Source of the DNA: Candidatus Saccharibacteria bacterium
GTDB taxonomy: Bacteria; Patescibacteriota; Saccharimonadia; Saccharimonadales; Saccharimonadaceae
Direction of reading: 5' to 3'
Assembly: GCA_016789455.1 (NCBI GenBank)
Contig: JAEUQU010000002.1
Coordinates: 496,001 to 560,000, forward strand
Length of the DNA: 64,000 nucleotides
The position numbers and the translations under genes are program-made. The notes beneath the pieces were generated by a model, which saw only the letters and a program-made list of their open reading frames with translations, had not been told where the DNA came from and ran no database searches. Below are positions 33,201 to 42,504 of the stretch, piece after piece (within the stretch, counting starts at the first letter, position 1; every line of letters begins with the position of its first letter).

Positions 33201-35627
33201 ATGAAGTTGCGTTTATTGCCAATTATTCTGGGTATCTTTGTGTCACTGATGATTGCCGCTCAGAAAACCGATGAAGTGAAAGCAGCTACGCAGTTTTCTA
33301 TTCCAACCACAGGTGTCGGTCAATCAATTAGCACTCATGAAAACGGCGAGGTTAGTGCAATAAGTTGCGACTCCTCCAACAATAGCTTGAAGTATGTATC
33401 TACTTTTTTGCCAGAAGGGTACCCTGGCGTGCAAGCTACACGCCAGAGCTATGAAGACTGGTTTGGGGCATCATGTAGTCCATACGGTTTCACGCAGGGC
33501 ACAGACTCTAAATTTTTTATCCGAGAAGTCGCACTTAAGGGCAGCTACAATGACTATCGGATCGCCGCATACAATAATGGCCAGCTTAGATGGAGCAACT
33601 CTCATATTGCCTGCGGCTCTCCTAGAGACTTAGCCTATCCGACCGTTGGGCCTAATAATACTACGTACTACATAGGCTTTCCAACTGGCAATTGCACCAC
33701 CGAAAGCGTCCTCCTCTACGCCGTTAACTCTAATACAGGTGCCGAGAAGTACACTGTCACGCTCTCCTACAACGGCAGCTCACTCGCCCATGCAATACAA
33801 CATATATTCCCGTTACAATCTGGCGTAGCTGTTCTCGACGGAAAAGTTCTTAAGTTTTATTCAGTGAGCAATAATACAATCAGCCTTACGTCACAGCAAG
33901 ATGCATTTTTTGCTAGCAATCAAAGTATCGTTAGTATGTCCGTTGCCCACAATGGTGCCGGATATGTATTGTTGTATCCCGACTCCGACAACGGCGGGAG
34001 CTCGACCACTACCTGTGCGGGCGAAACTGAAATTGGTCACATATCGGCAAGTGGTATTAGTCTAATCCCTAGCGATGATTGCAACTACCAGCCGCAAAGC
34101 ATATCAATCGCGCCCGATGGTGGAGTGATTACGGTCGGGGGAAAAGGTAGCGCTTATGCAAACTATGCTTACGACGATAGAATTATTAAATATAGTTCAA
34201 CCGGCACCGTCTTATACGATAAAGATCTTAACCAAATAAGTAGTATTTTCGACACAAACCCGCCAGATATAAAAAATAGTCATCCCATCGTTGATAGTGA
34301 TGGCAATGCCTATGTCACTACAGTAGCGGGATTGCTGGCGAATACAAATGACCGAAGGGTGACGTATAGACAGCTTGACCCTTCCGGAAACGCTACGATT
34401 CTTTATACCTCCTCGGCCATAAGCCAAGCCAGTGGCACTCAGTATGTACAGGCAAATATGCCTTCTGGGTCGAACTTATATAGCAATCATGCCCACATCT
34501 TACTATGCACCGTCTCGAGTCCAACAGCTTCATGTGCCATCAGCAACAACTTGTTTATAGTAGATATCGAAAACAGCACAATTAAGCCCGCCTATGCGCG
34601 TTCGACTCTCAAGCCAGCCCAAAACTTAACCGATTCAGATGCTGACGGGCTAATCGCGTCTGAAGAACTTGAATGGGGCACTTACGATAACAGTATAGAC
34701 TCTGACGGCGATGGATTGTCGGATCTTAGGGAATCGCGTAAATACACAGGTAAGTTTGACACTTACTGCGGCTACGACACCTTAACTGCTGTCTATAAAT
34801 GCACTTGGCCTGATCCCGCCAAAAAGGACGTGTTTATTGAAGTTGACTGGATGCCTTCAAGCCCATACTCGACCAAACCAGACACTTCCACATTGTCATC
34901 TTTAATATCAAAATACAAAGAGGATAAAGTAAACTTGCATATTGATGCAGGCGAATATGGAGGTGGAAATGCAGTTGAATTCGCAGGCACAACCAGCATA
35001 CTTCCCGAGCCTGCCTCACCCTCTAACAACAATGCGAGAAGCATATACGAGTATAAATTAGGTTCGACATCAAGTTCTAGCAACTTTGATATCGATAACC
35101 GCTACAGAACCTGGCGTTATACTTTAATAGCTGACGGACTGCTTAATGACAGGGCGGGACTCGCATGGGCAGGGGATGACGATTCACTTATCGGTACTAA
35201 GGAAATATATTGGGCAAAATATCCGCAGACCATTAATACAGCGACTTACAATAAACAGGTTGGCAAGGCACTGATGCATGAATGGGGGCACAATTTGTGT
35301 CTAAGTAGTGAATTACAATATAACTTTCAGAGCGGAAGCTGCATCTCTGTATCAGTGGAATCGACAGCAGTGACCGAGAGCATTTACCCAAGTATCATGA
35401 ATTACAATGTTTATGAGAATATATCCAGCGACATTAAATACTCTCATGGAAGTAATGGTGTGGCAAATGGCGACCACGACGACTGGGCTGCCATAGACAT
35501 CGGAATTAATGACTACGCGTGCTTAGATACTGGAGACGCCACATGGGCCAGCAGTATAATTAGCACCACGCTTCCAACAAAAAACACTTGCAACAGCTCG
35601 GGTGTAATAACCAGCTACGACAACTGA
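33201..35627 (+). CDS. Secreted putative zinc metalloprotease with calcium-binding repeats
   Basis: 808 residues. Signal peptide MKLRLLPIILGIFVSLMIAA; Shine-Dalgarno AAGGAG. Residues about 40-470 form a propeller-like region; DSDADGLIASEE and DSDGDGLSDLRE (about 476-515) are TSP3-type calcium loops; the C-terminal part carries HEWGH (693-697) and SIMNY, like the zinc helix and Met-turn of metzincins. The usual HEXXHXXGXXH is altered after the second histidine (HEWGHNLCLSS), so the third ligand is unclear. GC content is lower than that of most of the window, suggesting transfer. Confidence 0.7.
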   Translation: MKLRLLPIILGIFVSLMIAAQKTDEVKAATQFSIPTTGVGQSISTHENGEVSAISCDSSNNSLKYVSTFLPEGYPGVQATRQSYEDWFGASCSPYGFTQGTDSKFFIREVALKGSYNDYRIAAYNNGQLRWSNSHIACGSPRDLAYPTVGPNNTTYYIGFPTGNCTTESVLLYAVNSNTGAEKYTVTLSYNGSSLAHAIQHIFPLQSGVAVLDGKVLKFYSVSNNTISLTSQQDAFFASNQSIVSMSVAHNGAGYVLLYPDSDNGGSSTTTCAGETEIGHISASGISLIPSDDCNYQPQSISIAPDGGVITVGGKGSAYANYAYDDRIIKYSSTGTVLYDKDLNQISSIFDTNPPDIKNSHPIVDSDGNAYVTTVAGLLANTNDRRVTYRQLDPSGNATILYTSSAISQASGTQYVQANMPSGSNLYSNHAHILLCTVSSPTASCAISNNLFIVDIENSTIKPAYARSTLKPAQNLTDSDADGLIASEELEWGTYDNSIDSDGDGLSDLRESRKYTGKFDTYCGYDTLTAVYKCTWPDPAKKDVFIEVDWMPSSPYSTKPDTSTLSSLISKYKEDKVNLHIDAGEYGGGNAVEFAGTTSILPEPASPSNNNARSIYEYKLGSTSSSSNFDIDNRYRTWRYTLIADGLLNDRAGLAWAGDDDSLIGTKEIYWAKYPQTINTATYNKQVGKALMHEWGHNLCLSSELQYNFQSGSCISVSVESTAVTESIYPSIMNYNVYENISSDIKYSHGSNGVANGDHDDWAAIDIGINDYACLDTGDATWASSIISTTLPTKNTCNSSGVITSYDN

Positions 35628-35694
35628 TGATTGCTCCTTTACCGGTGGATGACAACAGCCACACTCGCCATTCTCTATACGGACAATATCACTG

Positions 35695-36615
35695 ATGAAT
35701 ACAGCCGCCTTACAACCGCTGGCCGGGCGCTGGCCCGAGGATGTCGTCCCTACCCTTGATGACCCGCAAAGGTTATTTTCTACGCCGGGCACCCAAAGCG
35801 TTTACGAGGGCACCGTGCAGGTAAGCGAGACCGACAGCCAATCAATACTGCAGTTCGCCACGGACAATGGCATGACGTACCAAAAGACCGTCGTACCCCA
35901 GACCGGCGACGTACCGCCGGCTTGGCTCGGGCCAACCCTCAACACGACCATGCCGGTATTCGCGCATGAGGTGCAGGGGCAGCTCTTTGGGTTTCCGGTA
36001 ACGATGCTGCTGGCCTATACGGCCGCCTCGACGCAGCAGAGCAATGCCGAGAATCTCAACCTCGCCCGCAGAAGTATCGTCCGGGTGTCGCTGCCAAAAG
36101 TATTCCCGCAGATCGTGCTTGAATCCAACAAGAATGACAAGTCTGCCGTCAGTACCATGCCGACTTCGTTCAAAACCGATCAGAAACTAGGCCTGGAAGG
36201 GGCCTTTGCAGACTACTTTGACCTTTACGCGCCGCGCGGACTGCAAATAAACACCCTGACGCTGCTGGCGCCCAACTTCATGCAGCAGCTAATGGACTCG
36301 TCGGCGATGTTCGATGTTGAATTCTTAGGCACTGATATGTACTTCGTGACGAAGGATTCGATATATTCACCGCACATCATGGAGCAGGCGCTTGGCATCC
36401 TCGAGACTCAGCTGACATACCTGAAGCGGCTGCTGGAAAGCTGGGATTATCAGCCGAACAATCCGCCGTACGACCGTCTGGAAGTGACGCAATGGCAGGG
36501 TGCGGTGACGAAGATCGGGCCGCTGCGGTTGAGCCCGGGCGTGTTGCTACTGCTGATACTAGGTGGGTTCGTAGTGTTTGGAATCGTTGTCGCAGCACTG
36601 CCGGACCAGCCCTAG
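35695..36615 (+). CDS. C-terminally membrane-anchored protein of unknown function
   Basis: 306 residues, largely soluble, ending in one helix (GVLLLLILGGFVVFGIVVA). No signal peptide, so a tail-anchored, inward-facing protein is likely. General likeness to DUF3137-type proteins only. Its stop is 4 bp from the end of the convergent broken gene. Confidence 0.6.
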   Translation: MNTAALQPLAGRWPEDVVPTLDDPQRLFSTPGTQSVYEGTVQVSETDSQSILQFATDNGMTYQKTVVPQTGDVPPAWLGPTLNTTMPVFAHEVQGQLFGFPVTMLLAYTAASTQQSNAENLNLARRSIVRVSLPKVFPQIVLESNKNDKSAVSTMPTSFKTDQKLGLEGAFADYFDLYAPRGLQINTLTLLAPNFMQQLMDSSAMFDVEFLGTDMYFVTKDSIYSPHIMEQALGILETQLTYLKRLLESWDYQPNNPPYDRLEVTQWQGAVTKIGPLRLSPGVLLLLILGGFVVFGIVVAALPDQP

Positions 36616-36619
36616 TACC

Positions 36620-37008
36620 TCAACCGATTTCTGGATATTTTACCGGATCTTTGCGGTAATACGCCGTCCAGCTGTTGTCTTCATCGATTGCAAGCGTTTC
36701 CATGAACAGGCCTTGATTGTAGGCGCCGTTCTTCTGGTTCTTGTCAGCTTGTGCGGCGGCCACCGCCTCGGTGGGGATGCCGTACGATTCACGCAGGTCA
36801 TCAATGATCTGTTGCAGGTCGGCCAGCTCCTCGGCACGATCAGCTACGAGGCTTGTTCAAGCTCTGCGGCCTCTTCGGTCAGTTTCTGTATCAGTTCGCG
36901 CCGGAGCTCATCCGGACTGAGACGACGGCAGGTCGGGATGGCACCAATATCATATTGGTGATCGACGATTTTGTCTCGGACCAGTTTGTTGAGCTTGAAT
37001 ACGGGCAT
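36620..37008 (-). pseudogene. Frameshifted MazG-like/phosphoribosyl-ATP-pyrophosphohydrolase-like NTP pyrophosphatase
   Basis: Start ATG 37008 gives MPVFKLNKLVRDKIVDHQYD ... LIQKLTEEAAELEQAS and hits TAG. One frame over, the family pattern continues as SLVADRAEELADLQQIIDDL and NQGLFMETLAIDEDNSW to TGA at 36620. KLVRDKI plus EE..EL..A plus EELADLQ are signatures of these all-alpha house-cleaning enzymes. The 389-nt span shows a one-base insertion near 36850. Its ATG overlaps the Nudix stop (TAATG), so the pair was once an operon. A sequencing error would restore it. Confidence 0.65.
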
Positions 37009-37415
37009 TAGTCTACCAAGCCCGCCTCGTGCAGGCTCCGCAGCACTTTACCGCCAAAGATCGAGCCCACTTTGATATCATCAGGCACGCTTGAGTCGAG
37101 CCAGCGTATTTCAGCTATTTCTGCACTCGGGGTAATGTCGCCACGCCATTTCTTAACGATGAAGGCCTGCATATGCACGGTCTTTCCCTTATGATTGGCA
37201 GCTTCAGCGGTATACTCGCCATACGGTTCAAGGTCGGCCTCGTCGACATCAATTGACAGTTCTTCTTTGAGCTCGCGGACCAGGGCTTGCCTGGCGGTTT
37301 CGCCTGCTTCGATCTTGCCGCCCGGGTTGATGAAGAATGCCATATCATGAGCACGAGTAAAGAGGAGCTTGCGGTCGACTATGATGATGCCGGCTGACTT
37401 ATATATGTCTTGCAT
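37008..37415 (-). CDS. Nudix hydrolase
   Basis: 135 residues. Nudix box GGKIEAGETARQALVRELKEELSI (about 31-54), complete catalytic RELKEE. MutT-like size, substrate unknown. Translationally coupled to the broken pyrophosphatase, so both may have served nucleotide-pool cleaning. Confidence 0.85.
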   Translation of the reverse strand: MQDIYKSAGIIIVDRKLLFTRAHDMAFFINPGGKIEAGETARQALVRELKEELSIDVDEADLEPYGEYTAEAANHKGKTVHMQAFIVKKWRGDITPSAEIAEIRWLDSSVPDDIKVGSIFGGKVLRSLHEAGLVD

Positions 37416-37470
37416 TACACTATACTACCGCTTCTTGCGGGTGTGCGACAATCCCGAAGGACCTATAGCC

Positions 37471-38016
37471 TTACGGCGTCGACCACTTCTGCGAGTTCGA
37501 CTTGTTACAGTAGCTGACAACCAGCAGCGTGCCGTTCTTCGTGCCACCGAACTTCGGCACTAAGCAGAATTTGGTCCTCTGGTTAACAAGCGACCCATTC
37601 GTCCCTTTCTTCCACTTCATCGAAGTTCTGTTGTCGCAGGTGCGGAGTTTGACAGACAAGTTGTCCTTCTCCGTTGCGTTGGGGACGTACCCTTCGACAC
37701 AGCGGCCCTGTACGACCAGGTTATAGCTGGAGTTGCCCACGGACTTCATCGTCACTTTCTGGGCTGCAGAACCGTTGCAGTCCCAAAGATGGAAGTTGTT
37801 ACCGTTGACTACTCTTGAGAATGAGTTGTCCAGGCAGCGGCCACTTGAATGCCTGATGGCTCCAGTCTTGTTAGCAGCTGCGTTGGCCAAGTGCAGGGTC
37901 AAGAGTCCTAATGCTACAAAGATAGCGACGCCGGCTGCGATAAGCCAATTCTTTTTGATGACAGGTTGTTTCTTTTTAAGGACCGCTTGCTTCTTTGTAG
38001 TTTTTCTACGTTTCAT
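37471..38016 (-). CDS. Membrane-anchored ricin-type beta-trefoil lectin
   Basis: 181 residues from MKRRKTTKK (38016). Lys/Arg-rich inside segment, one helix (WLIAAGVAIFVALGLLTL), then a beta-trefoil: GRCLDNS..., QKVTM, GRCVEGY, MKWKK and QKWSTP, i.e. QxW-type repeats with paired Cys. It likely binds sugars outside the cell, perhaps host-surface glycans. An upstream ATG run (38070) is less likely to be the start. Confidence 0.75.
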   Translation of the reverse strand: MKRRKTTKKQAVLKKKQPVIKKNWLIAAGVAIFVALGLLTLHLANAAANKTGAIRHSSGRCLDNSFSRVVNGNNFHLWDCNGSAAQKVTMKSVGNSSYNLVVQGRCVEGYVPNATEKDNLSVKLRTCDNRTSMKWKKGTNGSLVNQRTKFCLVPKFGGTKNGTLLVVSYCNKSNSQKWSTP

Positions 38017-38146
38017 TGCGTAGTTCCGCCTGTTAATGATAGTTCGCATTATATTGCTTAGCATTATCACAATGGCTTGCTGACAATTTTACAAAGATTA
38101 TCTGGAACAAAGCGCATATTCCAGCCAGATTGTTATAGTCACCTGC

Positions 38147-38359
38147 ATGTATGTGAGCTTCGACCAGTTGCAATTGATCCGCCAGCAACATCCGCAGGCA
38201 CGCATCGTGCTGGCGGGTGGCGTCTTTGACCTGCTACATGTTGCCCATGTGGATTATCTGCAGATAAGATTTCAACTACCGGCATCATCGATGCGATACG
38301 TGCGGAAAGCCATTCTTAAGAGGCGTAAATACTTGCTTTTTCTGTATTTTGTAGTATAA
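38147..38359 (+). pseudogene. Truncated nucleotidyltransferase (RfaE/TagD-like) N-terminal remnant
   Basis: IVLAGGVFDLLHVAHVDYLQ (residues 20-39) is the start of cytidylyltransferase-type domains (G-x-F-D-x-x-H-x-G-H, here HVAH). After YLQ homology stops and 30 unrelated residues follow. A TATAGT ends 7 nt before the ATG, so the promoter survives. The break is next to the promoter of the 38405 gene, as if that unit replaced the rest. Confidence 0.65.
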
Positions 38360-38360
38360 A
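38333..38360 (+). promoter_or_regulatory. Promoter of the DUF4407 gene
   Basis: TTGCTT (38333-38338), 16-bp spacer, TATAAA (38355-38360). Confidence 0.6.
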
Positions 38361-38404
38361 TACTACACAGGTCAAGCATTCAAACCTCACATCAGGAGAA
38401 TACG

Positions 38405-39895
38405 TTGACAGTAACCGAGCCACTGGTCCAAGAGAGAGACCAGACAGAGGCAACGGACGACCCGGAAATCCGGCAGGAAGCGCCAGTACAAGCAGAGGAG
38501 ACGACGAAGCCCAGAAGGTCCTGGAGATCTTGGAGGCCTCGGTACTCCATCCGCGAGCTGCTGATGATGCTCGGGGGTGCCGACCTGGAGCTCCTCGAAG
38601 AAGCCCCCAGTGATAAGAATGAGTTCGTCGCACGCGGATTGTCAGCACTGGTGCCGGCGCTCTTCGCGTTTGCCGCCTTCACCATTGCAGGGGCGGTCAT
38701 CGCCCTCACTGTCTGGCTCGGCGTCCCTGTGGGCGTCATCTGGGCCGTGGTGGTACTCGTCCTCGACGTCAGCCTGCTGACGTCCCTGGTCGGCGCCGAC
38801 ACGAAACAACGGATACGCCTGCTGTTGATCCGGGGCTGCGTCAGTCTGCTCGCAGCCTACGTCTGCGCGCAGTTCATCCTGATCGCCGTCTTCCACCAGG
38901 ATATCGTGCCACAGATGGTGCGGAACCAGGTGGAGGCTGCGCAGGACTACGCGGAAAACGTAGTCGGGCCGCAGTACGAGGCCGACAAGACTGCGGCCGA
39001 GACGACCCTGGCTAACGGCCAGAAGGAGCTCGACGCGGCAGCCGCCAAGACGGAGGAGCTGCTGCAGAAGGTAAACGCCGCGAACATCACGCTGCGGTGC
39101 GAGGTCGGCGGAATCAACGATCCTGGCGACTGCGAGGGGACCACGGGCGACCGAGGTTTTGGCGACGAAGCAGAAGTGGCCCAGAGCCAACTCAGGGCTG
39201 CCGAGAGTGAGCTTGCCCTTGCGCAGGCAGCAGAGCGTGCCTCGCAGGCGCGCCTTGGCCCGGAAATGGAGGCCGCGCGGGCGACCCTCGCGCGGATCGA
39301 GAGCAGCGTTGCCGCAGACAAGTCGGCGGCGATGGAGCGCCAGCTGGCCGACCAGGGGCTGATCGCCCGCTGGGAGGCGCTGGATGACCTGCGCGAGAAG
39401 TCGTGGGCCGTCGATGTGTTCGCCTGGGCTCTGGAGGCCCTACTGGTGGCCATCGACCTGATGGCGGTGATCGCTGCCGTGACCAGCAAGACGCCGGCAT
39501 ACAGCCGGATCGTGCGGGCCAAGGAGGTGGAAGCCGACATCAGGGCCGGTCTGATCGAGACCGAGGCTCAGCTGGCAAGCAGGGTGCGCGAGGCGGAGAT
39601 CACGACCGAGATGGCCCCCGCGCTCGTCACGATTCTGGCCGCCAAACGACAGGCGGCGGCGGAAGAGCTCAGGGACCAACTGGCGGCGATCGGCCGCGAG
39701 AGGCAGCTCGCAGAAGCCAGGGCCGACCTGCGCGGCGATGTCGCGCGCGCCGAGGCCGACGGCGACATCGTGAGTTCGATCGCCAGGCACGAAGCCGCAC
39801 GCGTCGAGCGCGTCATGAGCGGTCGGGGCGCGATGGGTGCCGATGGGTCTCCGTTCTACTGGCGCGGGCCTGTCACGGACACCCGGGTGGCGTAG
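38405..39895 (+). CDS. DUF4407-like membrane protein with long coiled coil
   Basis: 496 residues from a TTG start (AGGAG, 6 nt). A charged N-terminus, two helix pairs near 80-165, a long Ala/Glu-rich coiled coil (about 180-310) and another helix near 335-360 match the DUF4407 layout. The tail is again coiled coil (EAEITTEM...RQAAAEELRDQL). Function unknown. GC-rich codon use, own promoter and multiple terminator hairpins. Confidence 0.65.
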   Translation: MTVTEPLVQERDQTEATDDPEIRQEAPVQAEETTKPRRSWRSWRPRYSIRELLMMLGGADLELLEEAPSDKNEFVARGLSALVPALFAFAAFTIAGAVIALTVWLGVPVGVIWAVVVLVLDVSLLTSLVGADTKQRIRLLLIRGCVSLLAAYVCAQFILIAVFHQDIVPQMVRNQVEAAQDYAENVVGPQYEADKTAAETTLANGQKELDAAAAKTEELLQKVNAANITLRCEVGGINDPGDCEGTTGDRGFGDEAEVAQSQLRAAESELALAQAAERASQARLGPEMEAARATLARIESSVAADKSAAMERQLADQGLIARWEALDDLREKSWAVDVFAWALEALLVAIDLMAVIAAVTSKTPAYSRIVRAKEVEADIRAGLIETEAQLASRVREAEITTEMAPALVTILAAKRQAAAEELRDQLAAIGRERQLAEARADLRGDVARAEADGDIVSSIARHEAARVERVMSGRGAMGADGSPFYWRGPVTDTRVA

Positions 39896-39976
39896 TTCCG
39901 GCAGGTCCAGACCCGCCGGAACGGGGCATGACCCTGCGGCCCGGCGGTCACGCCTGATGTGACTGCCGGGCCATGC

Positions 39977-40011
39977 TGGCCGGTTCTGGGAAGATCTCCC
40001 GGAGCCGGCCA
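39977..40011 (+). terminator. Terminator after the DUF4407 gene
   Basis: TGGCCGG (39977-39983) pairs with CCGGCCA (40005-40011), with an inner GGGA/TCCC pair, followed by TTTGTAATTTT. Two further GC hairpins lie at 39899-39970. Confidence 0.65.
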
Positions 40012-40173
40012 TTTGTAATTTTGGAGCTTACTTTATTGGCAGTTACGGCAGTTTTATCTCTCGGTTTGGGCCGCACTAATCCTCCCCGCAGGACATCGCT
40101 TCACTACGCCCAAGCTCCTCCGCTTGCTTGCCGGGAAAATACTTCGTGCTTTCCCGTCTGCACTGCGCTCCGC

Positions 40174-40222
40174 CGAACCTACGACATTCGCTACGCGAAC
40201 TCGTCGCAGGTTCGAATACTGC
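40174..40222. repeat. tRNA T-arm fragments in inverted arrangement
   Basis: CGAACCTACGAC (40174-40185) faces GTCGCAGGTTCGAATACTGC (40203-40222). The same T-arm sequence is in the tRNA-Trp gene (40284-40303). No complete tRNA can be folded from these copies. The rest of 39.9-40.27 kb shows only hairpins and no gene. Confidence 0.5.
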
Positions 40223-40230
40223 GGTCCAGG

Positions 40231-40276
40231 GGCAAGAAAATAGGACAAGCTTGAAGGCTTGTCCTATTTTCTTGGC
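40231..40276. terminator. Bidirectional 20-bp palindromic terminator
   Basis: GGCAAGAAAATAGGACAAGC (40231-40250) pairs with 40257-40276 with one mismatch around a 6-nt loop. A/T-rich ends serve as T-runs in both directions. Confidence 0.75.
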
Positions 40277-40348
40277 AGGGGTAGCAGGACTCGAACCTAC
40301 GACACCCGGTTTTGGAGACCGGTGCTCTACCAACTGAGCTATACCCCT
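40273..40348 (-). tRNA. trnW: tRNA-Trp (CCA anticodon)
   Basis: The minus strand folds into a full cloverleaf: acceptor AGGGGTA/TACCCCT, D-arm with GCTCAGTTGGTAGAGC, anticodon arm CCGGT-CTCCAAA-ACCGG, T-arm with GGTTCGAGTCC, and encoded 3' CCA (40273-40275). It belongs to the same region as secE-nusG, though about 5.5 kb away here. Confidence 0.95.
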
Positions 40349-40394
40349 ATGCGCGACGGTATTAGTATACCAGATGACGTGGATATGAGAAGTG

Positions 40395-40432
40395 GCACCC
40401 CGGGCCACGCTGCAGGGCGCAGCCCGGGGTGC
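40395..40432 (-). terminator. Terminator after paralogue family member C
   Basis: GCACCCCGGGC (40395-40405) pairs perfectly with GCCCGGGGTGC (40422-40432), 11 bp. Confidence 0.7.
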
Positions 40433-40453
40433 GTTTAAGACGGGCGGAGCAGC

Positions 40454-40915
40454 TCACTGCGCCGCCGGACTCAGCTCGCGGAGCAGCTGGTTGAGGATCC
40501 GGCGGCGACGCGAGTGGTCCAATGTGATGATGAGCTGGACGCCCTCCCACCACCTGAGCTCGATGGTGCGGTCCTGGTCGGCGCCGCCTGCGACGGCCTG
40601 GGCGAACAGCTCTGCGGCGGTCTTGTCGGCAAGGCCCTCGTCATCGCAGCCGATAACCCGCCACAGCTGCGCAAGCAGAGCATCGGGCACCAGCCCGAAC
40701 GCCAGCATGTAGAGCAGCGCCAGGTTGCCCTGCCAGGTGTGTTCGCTCAGGTTGCGAAGCGCCCGGCGGCGGAAGGCCAGGTCGGCTCCGCGGATGCCCT
40801 TGCTCTCGAGCGTGGCGATCACTCCGCTGCCATCCTTGCCGTCCTTGGCGTCAGCGGTGATGCTCCAGGCCAGCATTACCAGGGGCCGCCAGTCCGGGGT
40901 GGGCGGGTCGTTCAT
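40454..40915 (-). CDS. Small orphan protein, paralogue family member C
   Basis: 153 residues; AGGAG precedes the ATG by 6 nt. Core shared with A and B: RGADLAFRRRALRNLSEHTWQGNLALLYMLAFG, then IELRWWEGVQLIITL and RRRRILNQLLREL. Soluble, helical, no known domain. Candidate promoter (minus): GTGACA..TATTAT near 40945-40970. Located 18 kb from the other two, again as a lone unit with a strong terminator. Confidence 0.65.
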   Translation of the reverse strand: MNDPPTPDWRPLVMLAWSITADAKDGKDGSGVIATLESKGIRGADLAFRRRALRNLSEHTWQGNLALLYMLAFGLVPDALLAQLWRVIGCDDEGLADKTAAELFAQAVAGGADQDRTIELRWWEGVQLIITLDHSRRRRILNQLLRELSPAAQ

Positions 40916-40977
40916 ACTGCTCCTATGGTCTCGTATCGGCCTCGATTACCGATAATACATTTATTTCAGCATTGTCA

Positions 40978-41493
40978 CTATCGTTTGGCAATAGGGCGGA
41001 CAAGCGAGATGAAATCAAAGGCCTCACTGTGACGCTCATCCGCCTCATGCCGCTCGTGAAAGACTTCGTGCCATTCGCCAGGGTTATACGTAAAGAAGGT
41101 ATCGCCTTTGGGTGCGGCGTGCACCAGCGTCACCTCCATGCGGTCAACCTGGGGCATGGCTTCTTCAAACAGCTGGCCGCCGCCGATAATCCAGACGCGT
41201 GAATCGGCAGCCGTCAGCGCCAAGGCCTCATGCAGCGAATGGACGACATCGCAGCCGGGGGCAGCGAAGTCCAGCTGACGCGTCACGACAATATTGCGCC
41301 GGCCGGGCAGCGGTTTGCTGCCGATGGATTCGAAGGTCTTGCGCCCCATGACGATCGCCTCGCCCATGGTCAGCACTTTAAAACGGGCCAGATCATCAGG
41401 CAGACGCCAAGCCGGCATGCCGCCCTCGCTGCCAATGGCACCGTTCTCGGCAACGGCGACGATAATGGCAATGCTGCGGCCTTGTTCATTCAT
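40978..41493 (-). CDS. folA: Dihydrofolate reductase
   Basis: 171 residues from ATG 41493. [52 protein letters not shown] and [13 protein letters not shown] are the classical DHFR motifs; the substrate-binding Asp sits in LPDDL. Reduces dihydrofolate made by ThyA. Start overlaps the thyA stop by 4 nt (ATGA), so the two are translated together. Confidence 0.95.
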   Translation of the reverse strand: MNEQGRSIAIIVAVAENGAIGSEGGMPAWRLPDDLARFKVLTMGEAIVMGRKTFESIGSKPLPGRRNIVVTRQLDFAAPGCDVVHSLHEALALTAADSRVWIIGGGQLFEEAMPQVDRMEVTLVHAAPKGDTFFTYNPGEWHEVFHERHEADERHSEAFDFISLVRPIAKR

Positions 41494-42410
41494 ACGGCGA
41501 TAGGTGCCTTTATAGCCGGGCACGGGTCGTAGCCCTCAAGCGTGAAATCTTCATATGTGAAATCAAAGATAGAAGTAACAGCCGGGTTCAGATGCAAGGT
41601 CGGCAGCGCACGCGGCTGGCGCGACAGCTGCTCCGCCACCTGCTCTTCATGATTCTTATAGATATGTGCGTCACCGAAGGTATGCACGAACATGCCCGGC
41701 TTCAGGCCGGTCACCTGGGCCATCATCATGTTCAGCAGGGCATAGGAGGCAATATTGAAGGGGACGCCCAAAAAGAAATCAGCGCTGCGCTGGTAAAGTT
41801 GGCAGTCCAGCCGGTCGCCGTTCACATAAAATTGGAACAGTGAGTGACAGGGCGGCAGGCCGGCCCTGGCCATCTCATCAATCTCCGCCACGTTCCAGGC
41901 AGAGACGATGATGCGGCGCGAGCCGGGGTCATGCTTTATCATGTCGACGACGCGCTGGATTTGATCGATTTCGCCGCCGTTGCCATCCGGCCAGTGCCGC
42001 CACTGATAGCCGTAGACGGGCCCCAGCTCGCCATACTTTGCGGCAAAAGCGTCGTCCTCTTTGATGCGCCCGATAAAGGCTTGCAGGCCCTGGCGCCATT
42101 CGTCACTGTCGCTGGCTGGCACCTGCATACCACTTGCTTTCAGGTACGCCCGGTACGGCCACTCATCCCAAATGTGCACCTCGTTATCAACCAGGTACTT
42201 GATATTGGTACTGCCGCTCAGGAACCATAGCAGCTCGTGGATGATGCCGCGCAAAAACAGCTTCTTGGTCGTCACAGCCGGAAACCCCTCAGCCAGGTCG
42301 AACCGCATCTGCCGTCCAAAGACACTCTTTGTGCCGGTGCCGGTGCGGTCCTCACGGTAGGTGCCGTTTTCGGAGATATCCTGGAGTAGTTCGAGATATT
42401 GTTTCATCAT
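41490..42410 (-). CDS. thyA: Thymidylate synthase
   Basis: 306 residues. [18 protein letters not shown], catalytic Cys in [33 protein letters not shown] and DAHIYKNH are all present. Converts dUMP to dTMP with methylene-tetrahydrofolate. A tandem ATGATG start leaves 42410 or 42407 possible; AAGG spacing favours the second. First gene of the thyA-folA operon. Confidence 0.96.
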   Translation of the reverse strand: MMKQYLELLQDISENGTYREDRTGTGTKSVFGRQMRFDLAEGFPAVTTKKLFLRGIIHELLWFLSGSTNIKYLVDNEVHIWDEWPYRAYLKASGMQVPASDSDEWRQGLQAFIGRIKEDDAFAAKYGELGPVYGYQWRHWPDGNGGEIDQIQRVVDMIKHDPGSRRIIVSAWNVAEIDEMARAGLPPCHSLFQFYVNGDRLDCQLYQRSADFFLGVPFNIASYALLNMMMAQVTGLKPGMFVHTFGDAHIYKNHEEQVAEQLSRQPRALPTLHLNPAVTSIFDFTYEDFTLEGYDPCPAIKAPIAV

Positions 42411-42504
42411 CCTTATGCTATCACAGGAGTTGAATAATTCTTTTTACATATCCCGTGAAAAACACAACCCCAATGGCCAACGGGATGGTACAATAGGAAC
42501 CAGT

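Noticed and set aside
40080-40235. Second intact tRNA on the plus strand
   Set aside because: A T-arm can be drawn at 40203-40222, but no matching acceptor, D-arm or anticodon arm exists upstream.
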